Notes: generated by a model from the sequence alone, not told the origin. A stretch of 64,000 nucleotides of DNA from Batillaria attramentaria (GCA_018292915.2 JACVVK020000196.1:179001-243000); one strand, 5' to 3'. Shown: positions 49,979 to 63,598, counted from the first letter of the stretch. Numbers and translations: made by a program.

Positions 49979-52596
49979 CTACAGCAGACACCAGAAAATG
50001 GGGTATTGCATGAGAAATCAACATTCATTCACACGAATGTGCCGTATCATGGCACTCAGTGGTCTAGTGGTTAAGAGACTTTGCCACCAATGCGAGAGGT
50101 CAGGAACGAGTCCCACTCGGGGCGAAGAACTTTTTCCTTCTCACATGTGGCACCATTTATTCGGGCTGATCTTTGAGGGTTCTCTCTGGACACTCCACCT
50201 TTCTCCCCCATCTGCTTTGGGAATGTTCAGCCAACAAAAACTGAAAATAAATGCAATTCTAAATTCCGAAACTTTAATAGCTGAGCTGACCCTTCGCACC
50301 ATCTGACTGTAATGTGTTCATGTCCAGTGTGTGAGAGAATGTGTGTGATTCACGTGAGCGTGTGTGTTGGATTCAGTTCGTGGTGCTTTGAGCGTCTGAA
50401 GCTGCCACAGTTTAATGTGTTTGCCTCAAGACATTTTTTTTGTCGCCTGTGGACACGACCCCAACCCATTTTCAATGGATTTAGGGGCAATTCACTTTCA
50501 CAATTTCAGTGCAAAGGGGAAGCGATAATGCTGACTTGCAAGAGGAGGAATACTTGGGTTATTTCTCTTTACCCTACACGTGTTGTCAACTCCGAGCATG
50601 TGCAGGCAGTGAAACAGGTCTATCTCATAAAGACAAAGAGATTCAGAATAAGGGTGAGTCAGGGCATTGTACATGCCGATGGGTTCAAACATCAAGACAC
50701 TGATCATAGTACATTACAGCCTTTGTTTGCCGGTACACTGGTCCGCACGCGAACGGTGTTTTGGATCCACGATGGTGCATGTGCCAATTAGTTGTGTTTC
50801 TTTGTGCCCATTTAGTGTCAAATATCTCCAAAGTCGCTTAACCAAGAGTTATTCTGTAAACTGCAGTAGTTGCAGCAGAGTTTGTACATTTTAACCACGT
50901 TCTGTTGTTAGCACTGTTTTAGAGTGTATCGGGTGTATTTTGTCATTTTAATCCCTTTTTGAAAGCAGAGTCCCGGCCTTTCACCTCTTTTGATAGGTGA
51001 GAGGCAATTTCCTGTATTCTGATGAGATTTGAAACTTTGTACAGTCTATAAGTGTTTTTCATGCTCTTTTAGAAACAGTTTGTTTGACGTGCAGGAGGTT
51101 ACATACTAACTCAACAAATATGAAACAATACAGAAATACAATGTAACACACAACACTTGATAATTTACTTGAAAAGTACGTAACATGGACTGCAGAGAAA
51201 TTACAGCACATGCGCACTTCAACGATACCATACTACTGTATCATACTATACTCATACTATCATACTATACTCATACCTTGGCCAATTTTCTGAGGACTGG
51301 CTGGGACCTCTTCCACAACTGCGTTGAGCTGGTCCAGGTATTTTTCAGCTAAGTACCTGAACACTGGAAGTAAAATACACAAAGACGAAAAATAAAATCC
51401 TTGGACGAAGAGAATGAACTGCAACTGGTTCATCAAGTGACGTATACAGTATAGCTTAGCCTCTGAAAAAAACAAACAAAAAAAACGTCAAAACAATATG
51501 CATCTTAACAAATACATGTACCTCACAAACAAAGAGCCCATAAAATAACAGATTCATTGCTGATCCTGCTATATCAGTCAAATCTCAACTATATTCAGAA
51601 CCCCCAAAATAAGATAAATGGGCTAGAGAAAAACCCTAAGCGTTTCGCGTGTGTGTCTGGTGTCAGGGCTGGGGGCAAGACAATCATAAAACAGCCATTA
51701 CATCATGCTCGGAGTCTCTCATGATAAACACGAAAACCATAAGTGTTTGAGAGTATGGCCTGGTAGAAAAGAACCTTATAAGTTTACCTTCATCTACATT
51801 CAAATTTTCCTTCACAGATGTTCTGTAGAAGCGCAACCGCAGTTTCTTGGCTAGGTTCTCGGCCTCCTCCCTGTGGGGTAAAACAGTGAAGTGTTATGAT
51901 GATGAAACCTGAAGAAGTTTTAAAACAGACACAGCGCCTGCCACAGGCTTTCAAATGAACATACAACAGACAATGAAGACTTCTCTGAGTGACAACACAG
52001 TTCGTATGGTGTTTGGGGATCCCTAGGTCTTTTGATACTCTACCCACTCATCCTTTCGGCTTGGGAAACTATAGCATAAATGCAAGATTGAGGCAAAAGT
52101 ACCAGTTCTTCAAGGGAGAACACATTAATTTCAAGCAACACTGGGCAAATCTGGAAACTTTCTCATTTCTGCTTTGGAGAGAAGACATCTGAACATCCCC
52201 AAACAACTTCCTACACTGAAACATCTAATACACTATCTTACAGTACGTGTGTGTTCACTGTTTTCCAGTAATAATGAGCAAGAGAAAATTCTGTTTATAC
52301 TATAAGTGACTAATGACTTACGGCTGCACCACAGCATCATCAATGAGATCTATCTTGTTCTGCACAATCACCATGGCAATCTCTCCCACTTCATCCTCTA
52401 CCTGAAACACATAATGATCATGTAACCACACCACTGTCACCGGCAAACTGAATTGAGATTTTTGAAGCTAGACGTAAAAATACCATGGGGAAAAAAACTT
52501 GACATATTGCCATACACTGATACAACTTTAGTGCCAATGATGTGATTAATTGATTAATGGCAGTTAAGAGAGAGGGAGAGAGAATGTGTGTGTGTG

Positions 52597-52648
<52 letters not shown>

Positions 52649-55177
52649 ATAATAAAAATACATCTAGTAAATCATTTCTAGAGTACTTTTATGTGAAACG
52701 ACTACTGAACTACACTCAACTCTACCAAACAGAACAGAGACTTTCTCTATAAACAATCAACCAAAATAAACAAACCTTCTTCTTCCATGTCTCAACCGCC
52801 TCAAAAGAGTCTCTGTCCACAGTGGAGAAAGCCAGCACACACGCCTGGGCACCTGTTGAAGGATCACAGAGTGACATACATGTACATATCAGCGAGCAGA
52901 ATACAGTATTTTGCAGTAATTTTCAGACTAAACAAACCATTTTAACTTTTAGTGAATGACCACAGAGATATTTTAAACATAAGTACACAGTAATATTTTC
53001 TGTTGTGCATATATATTTTGTTTCTTGAAAAATATTTACAGCACATATACAATTATGGGGGGGGGGGGAAACAACTGTATACATCCTCCCCAAAAGACCC
53101 CCTCACCACCCCTCCCCACACACACACCCCCCACTTATACCCACCCAAACACACACAGAAAAAATACACGCCAACAACCCGCCCCAAAAAAAAAAACAAA
53201 AAAAAACAAAAAAAACCCAACCCAATGGCAAGTAAACCAAAAGTCCACTTTTGTGGAAAATGGACTTCATGATACCAAGTCTATGACTGGCATGTCACAT
53301 GTGATTCTCTAGGACATCATGTCAAATCTCAAACCATTCACACAAAGCCACGCAAGACAGCGTTCTAGAACCAACCAACCTACATGTATTTCCATGACTA
53401 CGGTGTACAAGCGGGTGATGAGGAGCAATGGTACTTTTACCCCAATTTGCATCCACCTGTGTTTTCCTTGATAAAAAAAGAGGGGAAAACGTGGCCCAGT
53501 TTCGTGTCAAAATTGCTCGCTAACTGTCCAGCACACAGAGGGTGTTTGCTCAACACATCCGCTGGTTTGGCTAGCACATGGCTGTTGTTCACACAATATT
53601 TGATCCTCATGCTTTCTAGGAGGGAAGATGGACCGGGAATGGAGGCACAGTCCGTCAGAACTGATGAAGTTAATTGTCAGCATCCGCTGCCTCTCTCTGG
53701 ACCATCTTAGTATATGATAATGATGATAATGAGTATTGTATAGGCGCTTTACCCAACTTCATGAATCGGCTCAAAGCGCCACGAACTGAACCCAACACGC
53801 ACGCTCACGTGAATTACACGCATTCTCTCACACACTGGACATAAACACATTACAATCACATGGTGCGAAGGGTCTGCTCAGCTATTTAAGTTTTGGAATT
53901 TCGAATTGCATCTATTTTTCAAATTTTGTGGGCTGAACAGTTTCCAAAGGCAGAGAGGGAGGAAGCCGGAGTACACCGAGGAGAACCCCGGCGATCGGCC
54001 CGAATGATCGGTGCCACATACGAGAAGGAAAAATTCTTTGCTCCGAGTGGGACTCAAACCCCTGACCTCTCGCACTGGTGACTAGTCTCTTAACCACTAG
54101 ACCACTGACCGCCCCAATCAGCAAACTACGAGTGACCTATGACCAGTGCAAGAGTAATGGTAATGATTATGATCTCTTGGAACCTGCTGAAAAAACAGGG
54201 CTGGAGTGGCCAGTCAAATTCAGTCTGGCAATAACTCACGCTGACCTAAAATCTCCAGAAGATAGTGAAACTCCTTTGCTGGTGCTTTCGACACAGCTGA
54301 CAATCAGAGTGCATGCAGTGAAACAACATAGCGAGTCCAAAGCTGCCCAGAACTGTTCATTATCCACCACGTCAAGTATTTTGCAATTTTGTCTTCTTTA
54401 CTTGCATAAGCTTGTTCTGATTTCAAATGGTTGCCACGGGAAAACAAGGCGCAACAATGAGTAAGCCGAGAGTACCGGGAGTTGGTCCGACCAACACTCG
54501 CAACAGGACAGGAGGGCCAAACAAGGCATCGCACAGCAAGCCTCGCAGGACTGTCCTGAGCTATAGGACCATACAGCGAGCCAGTGGTAAAGACGACAGA
54601 GAGGTCACTGGAGGCGCGAGCACGCAGAAACATCCCAGCAGGCTCCGAGGAACATCAGCGCACTGAAGCTGTGGAAAATGGGTTGGGATCGTGTCCACAA
54701 GCGACAAAAAAGGTTTAGGGGCAAACACATTAAACTGCGGCGGCTTCAGACATCAGACGGCTGCACCGGAAAAGGCTTTCTCCGTTGCCCCCGCACTGGC
54801 CTTGGCATTGAGTTTTCACTTCCCTCAAAACGGACAGGGGGCTAAGCTCTGTATATTTCCCTTTGCCTGCCCGGCTGAAGTTTGGCACTAGCAAGTTTGG
54901 CTTAATAAAACTACCCGGAAACATTTCTTTTGCGTGCGAAGATCAAATACTGGGAAAGTAATGAAGTACAAAATGAAGAAGGTATCAGTCATGATGCCAA
55001 AAAAACCCAAAAAAAACCCCAGACAAACAACAAAATGAATAAGAACAACAAACTGAGTAAGAACAAACTGAATAAGAACGACATAACTCACCTCTGTAAT
55101 ATGCCTTGGTGATGGCATCAAACTCTTCCTGCCCTGCGGTGTCCCAAAGCATCAGTCGCACATCCTCTCCACCAACC
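49836..55177 (-). CDS. RAB23: Rab23-like small GTPase, 3' six exons (N-terminus outside window)
   Basis: Minus-strand exons 55177-55092, 52852-52776, 52401-52322, 51870-51788, 51363-51277 and 49978-49836 join with matching phases. The frame gives [20 protein letters not shown] (switch II, DTAGQE), [26 protein letters not shown] (the NKxD guanine motif), [12 protein letters not shown] (the SA-like G5 loop as TSVK), and [10 protein letters not shown], all Rab23-specific. The tail is Lys/Arg-rich and ends KCELL, so CELL is a CaaX box with Leu, suited to geranylgeranylation. Rab23 works in ciliary traffic and damps Hedgehog signalling. Missing are about 56 residues with the P-loop and switch I; I found no such exon up to 64000, so it lies further right or in divergent sequence. 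Confidence 0.93.
50051..50395 (+). mobile_element. SINE family 2, in RAB23 intron
   Basis: Head AGTGGTCTAGTGGTTAAGAG and AACGAGTCCCACTCGGGGCG; body TCTGGACACTCC and ATGCAATTCTAAATTCCGAA; tail GATTCACGTGAGCGTGTG. It is antisense to RAB23. Confidence 0.85.
51277..51363 (-). CDS. RAB23: RAB23 exon, C-terminal helix
   Basis: Acceptor TACTTCCAG, donor GTATGA, phases 1 to 1. Encodes [20 protein letters not shown] and [16 protein letters not shown] is typical of Rab23. Confidence 0.94.
51788..51870 (-). CDS. RAB23: RAB23 exon with G5 loop
   Basis: Acceptor CCCCACAG, donor GTAAAC, phases 2 to 1. Encodes [20 protein letters not shown] and ENLNVDE. Confidence 0.95.
52322..52401 (-). CDS. RAB23: RAB23 exon with NKID
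   Basis: Acceptor GTTTCAG, donor GTAAGT, ends phase 2. Encodes [20 protein letters not shown] and DDAVVQ; NKID contacts the guanine base. Confidence 0.95.
52505..52650. repeat. GT/GA microsatellite with dispersed flank
   Basis: TTGCCATACACTGATACAAC through GATTAATTGATTAATGGCAG is the inverse of 41983-42045. The microsatellite lies at the same side in both, so repeat and microsatellite moved together. Lies in a RAB23 intron. Confidence 0.8.
52776..52852 (-). CDS. RAB23: RAB23 exon, helix 2-beta 4 region
   Basis: Acceptor CTTCAACAG, donor GTTTGT. Encodes [20 protein letters not shown] and ETWKKK. Confidence 0.94.
53715..54115 (-). mobile_element. SINE family 2, full-length, in RAB23 intron
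   Basis: Minus strand head GGTCTAGTGGTTAAGAGACT and GGTTTGAGTCCCACTCGG; tail with GATAATGATGATAATGAG (+) and CTCACGTGAATTACACGC. Confidence 0.85.
55092..55177 (-). CDS. RAB23: RAB23 exon with switch II
   Basis: Acceptor TTGTTGTTGCAG, enters phase 2, donor GTGAGT, leaves phase 1. Encodes [20 protein letters not shown] then AITKAYYR. Confidence 0.95.
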
Positions 55178-55324
55178 CTGCAACAACAACAAAAAAGAAA
55201 GAAAAAAGTTTCATTTTTATTATGTTGCTAATATGACATCATAACTCGGTAAAACTGTCTTTGTGTGGCACAAGCTGAGCCAAGATAAATTAAGATAGAC
55301 TTCTTCTTCTTCTTCCTCGATCAC

Positions 55325-55573
55325 TCAGACAGGCACGCCAGTAGTCCTGATGAAGGTTGCGGTCCGTTGGAGACGCTCAGCTGAACCGAAGATCTTCTCC
55401 CGCAACGGTGTGTCTATAGGCCAGGTTGTCGCTCTTTGGTTCTGGTACGTTGGACAGTTTTGCAGGAGGTGTTCAACTGTCATCCGCGGTGCGCCACAGG
55501 GGCATGCTGCAGTGTCACCAATGTTGAATTTGGTGAGTCTGGAGTGACCTGTCCTCAAACGCACGATGATCAC
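55325..55573 (-). pseudogene. LINE ORF2 C-terminal (RNase H/zinc-knuckle) fragment
   Basis: The frame reads VRLRTGHSRLTKFNIGDTAA, CPCGAPRMTVEHLLQNCP and REKIFGSAERLQRTATFIRT with a stop. The CPCG...EHLLQNCP block is typical of non-LTR retrotransposon C-termini. It is 150 bases from the RAB23 exon, in its intron. Confidence 0.75.
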
Positions 55574-55655
55574 CTGGCCTTAAGGTAGACTTACAGAGGA
55601 TGTTCTGTGCAAATAGTTTGACAATGTGTCACAAAAGATAATAGCTCTGTGTGTG

Positions 55656-55824
55656 TGGGGTGGGTGGGTGTTTGGGAGTTTAACGTCCTTTTCCACCACA
55701 TACGGGTGATATCAAAGACGGGGCAACGATGAAAAAGCCAGCACAATATTTGGCCCCAGCCGGGGTTCGAACTCACGACCCAAACATTGTAAGTCCAACG
55801 CTCTACCATTCGACCACCGGCTCC

Positions 55825-55826
<2 letters not shown>
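55656..55826 (-). mobile_element. SINE family 1
   Basis: GTTTAACGTCCTTTTCCACC, CCGGGGTTCGAACTCACGAC and CTCTACCATTCGACCACCGG. Followed immediately by a GT microsatellite (55826-55882) and by the next copy. Confidence 0.85.

Positions 55827-55882
<56 letters not shown>
55826..55882. repeat. GT microsatellite
   Basis: About 28 GT units between two SINE copies. Confidence 0.93.
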
Positions 55883-55884
<2 letters not shown>

Positions 55885-55898
55885 TCGTTTCTTGTGGC

Positions 55899-56068
55899 TG
55901 GTGGGGTGGGTGGGTGTTTACGATTTTAACGTCCTTTTCCACCACGTATGGATGATATCAAAGACGGGGCAACGAGAAAAAGGCCAGCACAAATATTTGG
56001 CCCCAGCCGAACTCACGACCCGAGCATTGAAAGTCCAACGCTCTACCATTCGGCTATCCCGGCTCTCC
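55899..56068 (-). mobile_element. SINE family 1
   Basis: Same orientation as its neighbour; TTTTAACGTCCTTTTCCACC, CCCCAGCCGAACTCACGACC (short deletion in the B box) and CTCTACCATTCGGCTATCCC. Confidence 0.8.
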
Positions 56069-56880
56069 CTTTTCTTGTGGCAATGGCAGATTGGAAACTG
56101 GCCATTAAACGGCCAAATCTTTTCGGCCAAATGAAGTTCATTTGTTCGTTCCTAAACTACAATTTTGGGGTCAATTAGGCGTCATCGTCTCAAACAAATG
56201 CCAAATCTAATCCTGATCACACAAATTAACTACAGTCTTGTATTTATTCTAGTTTAGAAGGGAAACTCGCCCTGTGCTCGGCCCCCAAAGCAAAAAAATG
56301 ACACCTAGACCCCTTAAATGCGTGAATGAAATGAAGCAATGCTTCATAGCGGTGGCCGATCCTGGCCATTTTCTAAGCCAGGCGCTAATGTAACCCGGGG
56401 ATTATGTGACATTTGGCTGGCCTTACAACACACACCAATATCCGCACGGCTTGTTATGTGAACCAACGGATCGGTTCCTGTGTCTACTTGCCCGGGGCTA
56501 ACAGTACAATACATATGTGTAATATACTAAAGCCAGGTGTGTGACCGACCGCCTCAAACAAATACATGTACAACGGAAGAAAACAAATACGACGCTACTG
56601 TTATGCTGAGCATTACTCATTAGAACCGAACTGGTACAGTGCGTACAATGCAATATTTTCATGTGAAAACTGTCTAGTGCTATCAGTTGGAGCACTGGTT
56701 TCCTGCTTGGCATACGAGTTTATGCACTATAATGCCCTTGAGGTGAAGTAAACCTGACAGAACTTGCAATTCTTAAAACCCACCTGCCTCCATCACTGAC
56801 CACCACTTAACTGCTCGCATCATGTTCACAGTATGCGGATGTCGTTGCGCCTAGGCCCTGACGTTATGGCTCTGTATATT

Positions 56881-56885
<5 letters not shown>

Positions 56886-56930
<45 letters not shown>
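56886..56930. repeat. TA microsatellite
   Basis: About 21 TA units. Confidence 0.95.
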
Positions 56931-56935
<5 letters not shown>

Positions 56936-57544
56936 GTCTTCCTTTGCACTTGTTAGTGTATCTTTATGCCATTACAACTATTATTTATTAACAGGTTACA
57001 GCGCTGTATTATTATTATTATTATTATTAATTCCTTCCATCAAGATCTCTTCAACTCTTTGGACTAATGCCGGTACCAAAGGAATCATACTTTAGTCAAA
57101 TGTCATACGTGTACCCGATGGCCCCATATATGAAGGACACTGTTAGACCAGACAGAACACTCTCCGAAACAATCAAAACGAGCCCGGCTGTGACGCGTGT
57201 TCCGCTGGACCAATGAAACAATGTATAGCAGAAAGACAGAGATTTACAGATGACAGCAAAAACTAACACGACTTGGCCGACAGTTAGTACCTGCAGTACG
57301 CTTTGCACCTGACGGTAAATCTACGCTACTTTGCACACTATCATGTCGCTGGTCAAATTGACTCCAGCGGATTGGAAACGGCTATGGGACACTTTCATGG
57401 TTGGCCTGTGAGATTACGCGGGGAAAGATAACACGTTTCGGTGACGGTTACCGCTACAGAAAGCACACAGTTAGGGGATTACTTCCTGCTACTGACTATC
57501 ACTACTGGCCTCATAACTGCTGACGGTATCGTAACTCTTGTGTC

Positions 57545-57557
57545 ACACACACACACA

Positions 57558-57588
<31 letters not shown>

Positions 57589-57592
57589 CAAA
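57545..57592. repeat. CA microsatellite
   Basis: About 23 CA units with one break. Confidence 0.92.
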
Positions 57593-57801
57593 GCGCATGA
57601 CAAAAAAGTCTTATAAGGTAATCCCTTCTTGGCGTCATTCGCAAGTTTCCAGCCGATCGCATGTGAAGCATTTTGCGAAAGACGCAATCGAAATGTGCCA
57701 TCGACATCTCAGTCTGACCTTGTATCAAAGATCTTGGAAACATAAATCTGATTCCAAGGTCTTTGCTTGTATCTTTTAGTCTGAAATAAACGCTATGTTG
57801 T

Positions 57802-57972
57802 GCTGACCCTTCGCACCACGTGACCCAGTGTAATGTGTTCACGTCCAGTGTGTGAATGATTGCGCGTGATTCACGTGAGCGTGCGTGTTGGGTTCAGTTC
57901 GCGGCACTTTGAGCCAATTCATGAAAATGGGGTCAGGCGCCCACACAATACACAGTTGTTATTATTATTACA
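57802..57972 (+). mobile_element. SINE family 2, 3' fragment
   Basis: CTGACCCTTCGCACCACGTG, TGTAATGTGTTCACGTCCAG and GATTCACGTGAGCGTGCGTG, ending GTTATTATTATTAC; the tRNA head is missing (5' truncation). Confidence 0.8.
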
Positions 57973-58403
57973 ACTCAACAATTACTATTAATATTACTCA
58001 AACTTAACTGGCGGCAGCCCAGCGTTAAAAGAAAGTGTAAAAAAATTATGTAGGAGGATACACTGAACGCGCCGCTTGTGTACTTGTACCACAGAAAATA
58101 CATTCGACAATCTTCCCCATTATAAATTGTCCACATCCGACACTTCAGGGCCATCTACCTAGCGTTACACCACTAAACACACAAAGATCTCCGGCAGTAG
58201 CCGGTTTCACATTTCTACCTTGCTTTGGTGCCCTCCCCTGGGCTTGTAAGGTTAAGGAAACAGTATCCATGAGGGTTAATCAAGATTGCGGATGTTTTCC
58301 CGATGCTACTTCAGTTCAAACGGTTTTGGCGGCAATTTGATCTCTCGGTAAGCACATGTTTAAAAGTAGGAGCATGCACATATGCATGCACATTTTCCAC
58401 ATA

Positions 58404-58560
58404 AGGCTGGGTGGGTGGGTGGGTGTTTGGGAGTTTAATGTCTTTTTCCACCACGTATGGGTGGTACATGTACCAAAGACTGGGCAACAAGAAAAAGGTC
58501 ACCACAATTTTCTTGCTACAGCTGGGATTTGAACTCATTGCCCGAGCATTTTTCAACAAC
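58404..58560 (-). mobile_element. SINE family 1, diverged
   Basis: GGGAGTTTAATGTCTTTTTC and GATTTGAACTCATTGCCCGA; the A-box end is missing. Confidence 0.65.
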
Positions 58561-59703
58561 AAGCGTTATCTTTATACTATAGTAACATGAAAGGAAAAGT
58601 TTTTTTTTTTTTTTTTTTTTTAAATAGGTAAACAGCCCCTATCTTTCCCACGGACAAACCAACCAAATCCTTGGATTTTTTCCTGGTGTTCTGGTGCTGC
58701 TTTTTTGAAAATGGGGGGGGGGGGGGGGAACAAAAAAAAACTTTGAACCACTGTTTATTGGATTTTGTCTGTGTAAAAGAAAAGGGCTATACATATCAAC
58801 CAGAATATTCATGAAAATGTTAGTACAATGTGTGCATGCTCATATTTCAAACATGTATCTTTACCTGCGAGCAACTGCTTTGAAAACTCAAAGCCCATCA
58901 AGCATGAGCTCTTTTGATGGATCACAACTGCGCTGTAGAAGTGGACACGTGGAAAAGTTCTGACTCGCACCTGCGCTATATATATATATATATATATATA
59001 AGTGAACATTGGATAACTTCTGAGTCATAGCAGCACCGACAAAAAAACCAACAACAAAACAAAAACAAACCCTCCGCCGTTTCGATTGACCCCCGTGGTA
59101 GGTATGACTGAATGCCAGGACTGTTACGGACAGGGAGCTGGACTTATCCATCATTCTGACCTACGGCGCTGACAACGGCCGCTGTCCTTCAGTAGCTGGT
59201 CCCTTTGGCGGCTGCTGGTCGTCAGTCCGAGCCACTGGAAACCCCTACCGGCCATTAGTCGCACCTGGTGACATGATGTACTGCACCTGATACAATCACA
59301 CATCAGTACAGGTCCGGCCGGTGGACAACTGCCCTCTGACTGACGTCCATAACATACAGTAGGGAGCCTGAGGGTCTGGGCTAAGGAGCGTCTGCTTTGG
59401 TATCTTGCATCTAGATCTACTGTACCTGAAAGCTGCCCTGACGGCTACGGCACACATTTTTCGCTCTGAACACAAAAAGTTCAGAATGTTTTCATGAGTA
59501 ACAATTCATGATTCATGTGCGTGTGTTGATTGTAAGGCTCCTTGTGCTAATGCGGGAGGGAGGGCGTCCTTCAAATACCCACATTATTATCATAATTATT
59601 ATTCATAGATTTTGCGTAGCCTTTCGCCACTGACTTACCGATGACCCGTCAAGCCAAAGAAAGTTAATACTTTTCACCGAATTTCCCGAAGCCAATTGGA
59701 ACG

Positions 59704-59705
<2 letters not shown>

Positions 59706-59741
<36 letters not shown>

Positions 59742-59758
59742 CGTGTGTGTGTGTGTCA
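59706..59758. repeat. GT microsatellite
   Basis: About 24 GT units with a CC interruption. Confidence 0.92.
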
Positions 59759-60359
59759 GTGTGCGCCGGTGCGAGCGAGCGTACGCATATATATATGAAA
59801 CAGAGAAAGAGAGGAGTCCTGTTCAACAGGTGTTCCATGAGTGGAAGCGGGCAGCAATGACATACACGGATACGTATCTTTACGTCATCTGTCACCAAGG
59901 AAGCCCAGTCTATAAATTCATGCACCACAACAAGAGTTGACAAGTCTGGCTGAAACCAGATCAGGACCAAGACGCTCTAAAATCCACCGCTATCCGGCAT
60001 TAATGACAGGGCCGCCTCACAACAGCCGTGCCACCACCACACACGCAGATCTACAGTACATCCGGAAGGCTCATCAATAAAATATTAACCCAAACAGACG
60101 GTCGACTAGCGGGGGCTAAACCTTGTCAACTACGTGAAACAAACGGTGCCCGACGCCCGCTTTGATCACCTGGCTGTGCTAACAATGTGCTGCTCAACTT
60201 CGGATTGTGGCCGGAGGGAACTCTGCTACTGCTGCTGCTACTGCTGACCTGGGATGTCACTAGGTTCACTGTGATGCTGCTGTTGCAGCACTGTTTCGCT
60301 TCATACCATCACTTGTTAGGAGCCCGCCCTGCTGCCATACACACAGGGTGTAGTCAAAA

Positions 60360-60810
60360 ACGAAGGCTACGTACCAGAGATGCACATTTGGAGGAAAACG
60401 CTATATATTCCTCTTACACATAAGGTTGCAGATGACACCCTAGAAATGCTTTAAAATTCACCCCAAAAAATCACAAAAATCAGGCAGCCATAGACTCATG
60501 TGTAGAGTAAATTTCAACAAATTCCAGTATTCCGTTTTTTAGCAATGTTGGCAGCAACCACATACCCCCTCATTCCACAGTCGTCTGCTGGCTCCTTGTA
60601 CCAGCCGCGCATGAATACAAACAGTCCACAAGCCAGCCTCATTTTCCCCTAATTTTACTATTACCTGGCATGAAACTTGTTTACCAAGCCAACAAAAAGC
60701 ACCAGATTGCCATTTTTTTACTCTGCAAACAAATTTTAAAAGGGGCAAAGATTTTCTACTATATTTAGCGTAGATCTACTACATGACCCGGAAGCTAATA
60801 CCGGTCTGTA
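60360..60810 (-). mobile_element. MITE-like repeat, copy 2
   Basis: Colinear with 18986-19442 over its full length (AACGCTATATATTCCTCTTA, CAGGCAGCCATAGACTCATG, GATTTTCTACTATATTTAGC). The left end AAGGCTACGTACC is kept; the right end has diverged. Confidence 0.8.
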
Positions 60811-61177
60811 ACCGAACATGAGTGTTTCCCGTGCTAGCCTACTTCAATGATGATTGAGCATGTTTGCAGTGTTGAAATGCGTTTGTATAAAAAGTCGTCT
60901 GGTTGGCAAAATGGTCCCTTTCTCAGTTTCACGCCAATAAACCCCTGGAAAACACTCGCTGCTACTCAAATTTGAGCCTAGAAACACTTGGTGCTACTGT
61001 CTGGAAACACTCTGTCCTGGCTGTGCTATTTTTGACGTGGAGTAGCACTGGAAATACTCGCGTCAATTCTGACTACACCATGTGATACTGGGGTCTCCTA
61101 TGTGAGGAAGACTATGAACATCCCTCTTATGTTTTACAACTCACACCCGTTTACATTATTCTAGCACTGTCACTAGC

Positions 61178-61349
61178 CAGGTAGGGTGGGTGGGTGTTTG
61201 GGGGTTTCATGTCCACCACATAGGGTGATATCAAAGACGGGGCAACGATGAAAAAGCCAGCACAAATATTTGGCCCCAGCCGGGATACGAACTCACGACC
61301 CGAGCATCAGAAGTCCAACGCTCTACCATTCAGCCACCCCGGCTCCCCT
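61178..61349 (-). mobile_element. SINE family 1
   Basis: CCCCAGCCGGGATACGAACT and TCTACCATTCAGCCACCCCG; core partly deleted (GGTTTCATGTCCACCACATA). Confidence 0.8.
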
Positions 61350-63549
61350 CACTAGCCAGATAACTGGACCTTCAGGGTCAAAGAAATTTCAATCACGCAA
61401 CACCACTAATTCCCCACCAAGGAAATGGTAAATGTAATTTAAAATTAAACTGAATTTGTGCACACCAGCACAAGGATGCATTTTTTTTTCAGTAAACAGT
61501 GGTGAATAAAACCAAGACAGTGACAGAAAATACTTTTTAGAATGGCAGGTGTGAAGGATTTACATGACCAGTTTATCAATGCCGAGATATTTGTCCCTTT
61601 GTTTGCTCTTCCTATGCATGCACGTCCGTCTGTTGGAAAAGCAGGTGCGCTGAGCCAATCTCAGTGAACTGTCTCTGACTGGGTCATGCAATAAGATAAA
61701 GTGGTCGGAAAAGTAACATCGCATAAGAGACTCGCTCAAACAAAATAACTTTACTCCGCTGTTACTGTCAGCGGTAGACTTCGATCAACCTGTAGCACAA
61801 TGGATAAATCACCACATACAACTGCCACCGGTTAGTAACGGGACTTCGTCAAATTCGCATAATGCTGATCTGATGGTCTCTCCTTTGATAGTCACACCGG
61901 GGGGAAATAAGAAATGATTGGGCCGGGATTGCCTCCTTTTCCGCTTTCACTTGGAACAGCTTACGCCAATCAAAAGGCCTGAGCTCTCTTCCCCTGAGAG
62001 GCTTAGTGTCGCCCCCTGCTGGGACCACAAGGGCCACGATCCGGCTATTCCCCCCCCCCCCTCTGTGTCCAGCTTCTGCAATGTAACAATGTAAGCCCTG
62101 GTGCTTTTGTGCTCAAACAAGGCGAGGTATACTCCATGACTAAATTGCCAGAAATAGGTTTACAAATGTCCTCATGGAAATCGCACCTTTGTTACATACT
62201 CTATGCTTCTTACTGATATAATCCCCCCCCCCCTTTCCCAAACTCTCCCCTCCCATTCCTTTTTTTTGTGCACGTGACTCAGCACTTTGTTGATTAATTT
62301 TCCAGCAGGCTTACAGACTAAAGCCGTGTCTGGTAGCACAAACCATACTAATTTACAGGAGGTGAAAAGTTTCAGCCCTTTGTTTGTGATCTACAGTCCA
62401 TGAAATTTTTTGTGAGATGTGCTACTTCGGTAGCCAAAAGGACATTTCACAGTAAAGCATGTTTAGTATTGTACCTAGTCAGCACAGTTAACGTTTCTTT
62501 ATTGACGTTTTGGTTGTCATATCCACTGTTGGCTTTGATATTTGACAAAAATTTTCTTCAAAATTTAATAAAATGTGAAAAAACGCTGACCACTCCACCG
62601 TCATAACCGCAGTGTATCACCAGCGCACCCTATCCGCAGGGTCACTGTCACTTATCTACGTCACTACTATCTGTGAAATGAAACTGACAAGCGCTGGGCA
62701 CTGTCGGTATTACAACGCACTCTAGTAAGTTTGTGCCCTCGCCTCCCAGGAACAAACGCCGCCGGACAAACAACGACCCTGTGATTGCAAGTCTGAAGTA
62801 CCCCGAGGTGGCAGCGAGCGGCCAGTGTACCTGTATTTCACCTGTAGACCGGTATTAATCGACCCTCTCACACCTGCGGTCCTCCCCCACCCCTTCCGAT
62901 ACACTTTGATCTCCTAATTTCATCGGCCAAGCACCGGTGGCATTCAGTATTTTGTTTTCATTATCAGGAAACACGGGGTGGACCCCTTACCCGGCAGAGC
63001 GGACGATTTTAGGTTCATAGCGGGCGCCCGACTCTGACAATGGCGAAGCTGTATAACACTGTCATCAAAACTTGATCCTCTCCACAGAGATCAGTGTGAT
63101 AGAAAACTGGTGCTGGTGATTGGGAACGAGCACTGCCACCTGACACCTTGTTTAAAACGCAAGCAAAGCCATGAATTGAAGGCGCTGCGGGTTGTTCTAG
63201 TCGCTGTACAATGCAAACGTATTAATGCACTACTGGGTCTTGAATCGATTCAGCGCTGTGAATCGCCCGTTTATAATGTTGCAGAGCAACTGGAGATTTC
63301 AAGCACTAGAAAACGTCACCTTCAAGTGATTATGTAGTGCCCTCACAAGAACAAACTTGAGAAACAAAATGGCAGTTTACGATTTGTAATGCCTCAAATA
63401 CCAATATAAGTGAAAAAGTACAGGTGTTGTCCGACTATGAAAAGAAAACATTCTCTGTCAACGCAAAAGGATCAAAGTTCACCTCATCACCAAGAAACAA
63501 ATGGGGAAAGACAAACACACCACCACAAACAACTAGACAAATAGTTTAT

Positions 63550-63598
<49 letters not shown>

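Noticed and set aside
63086..63337. Small ORF with KRKQSHELKALRVVLVAV as a gene
   Set aside because: No ATG in context, no recognisable domain, and no splice partner in the window.
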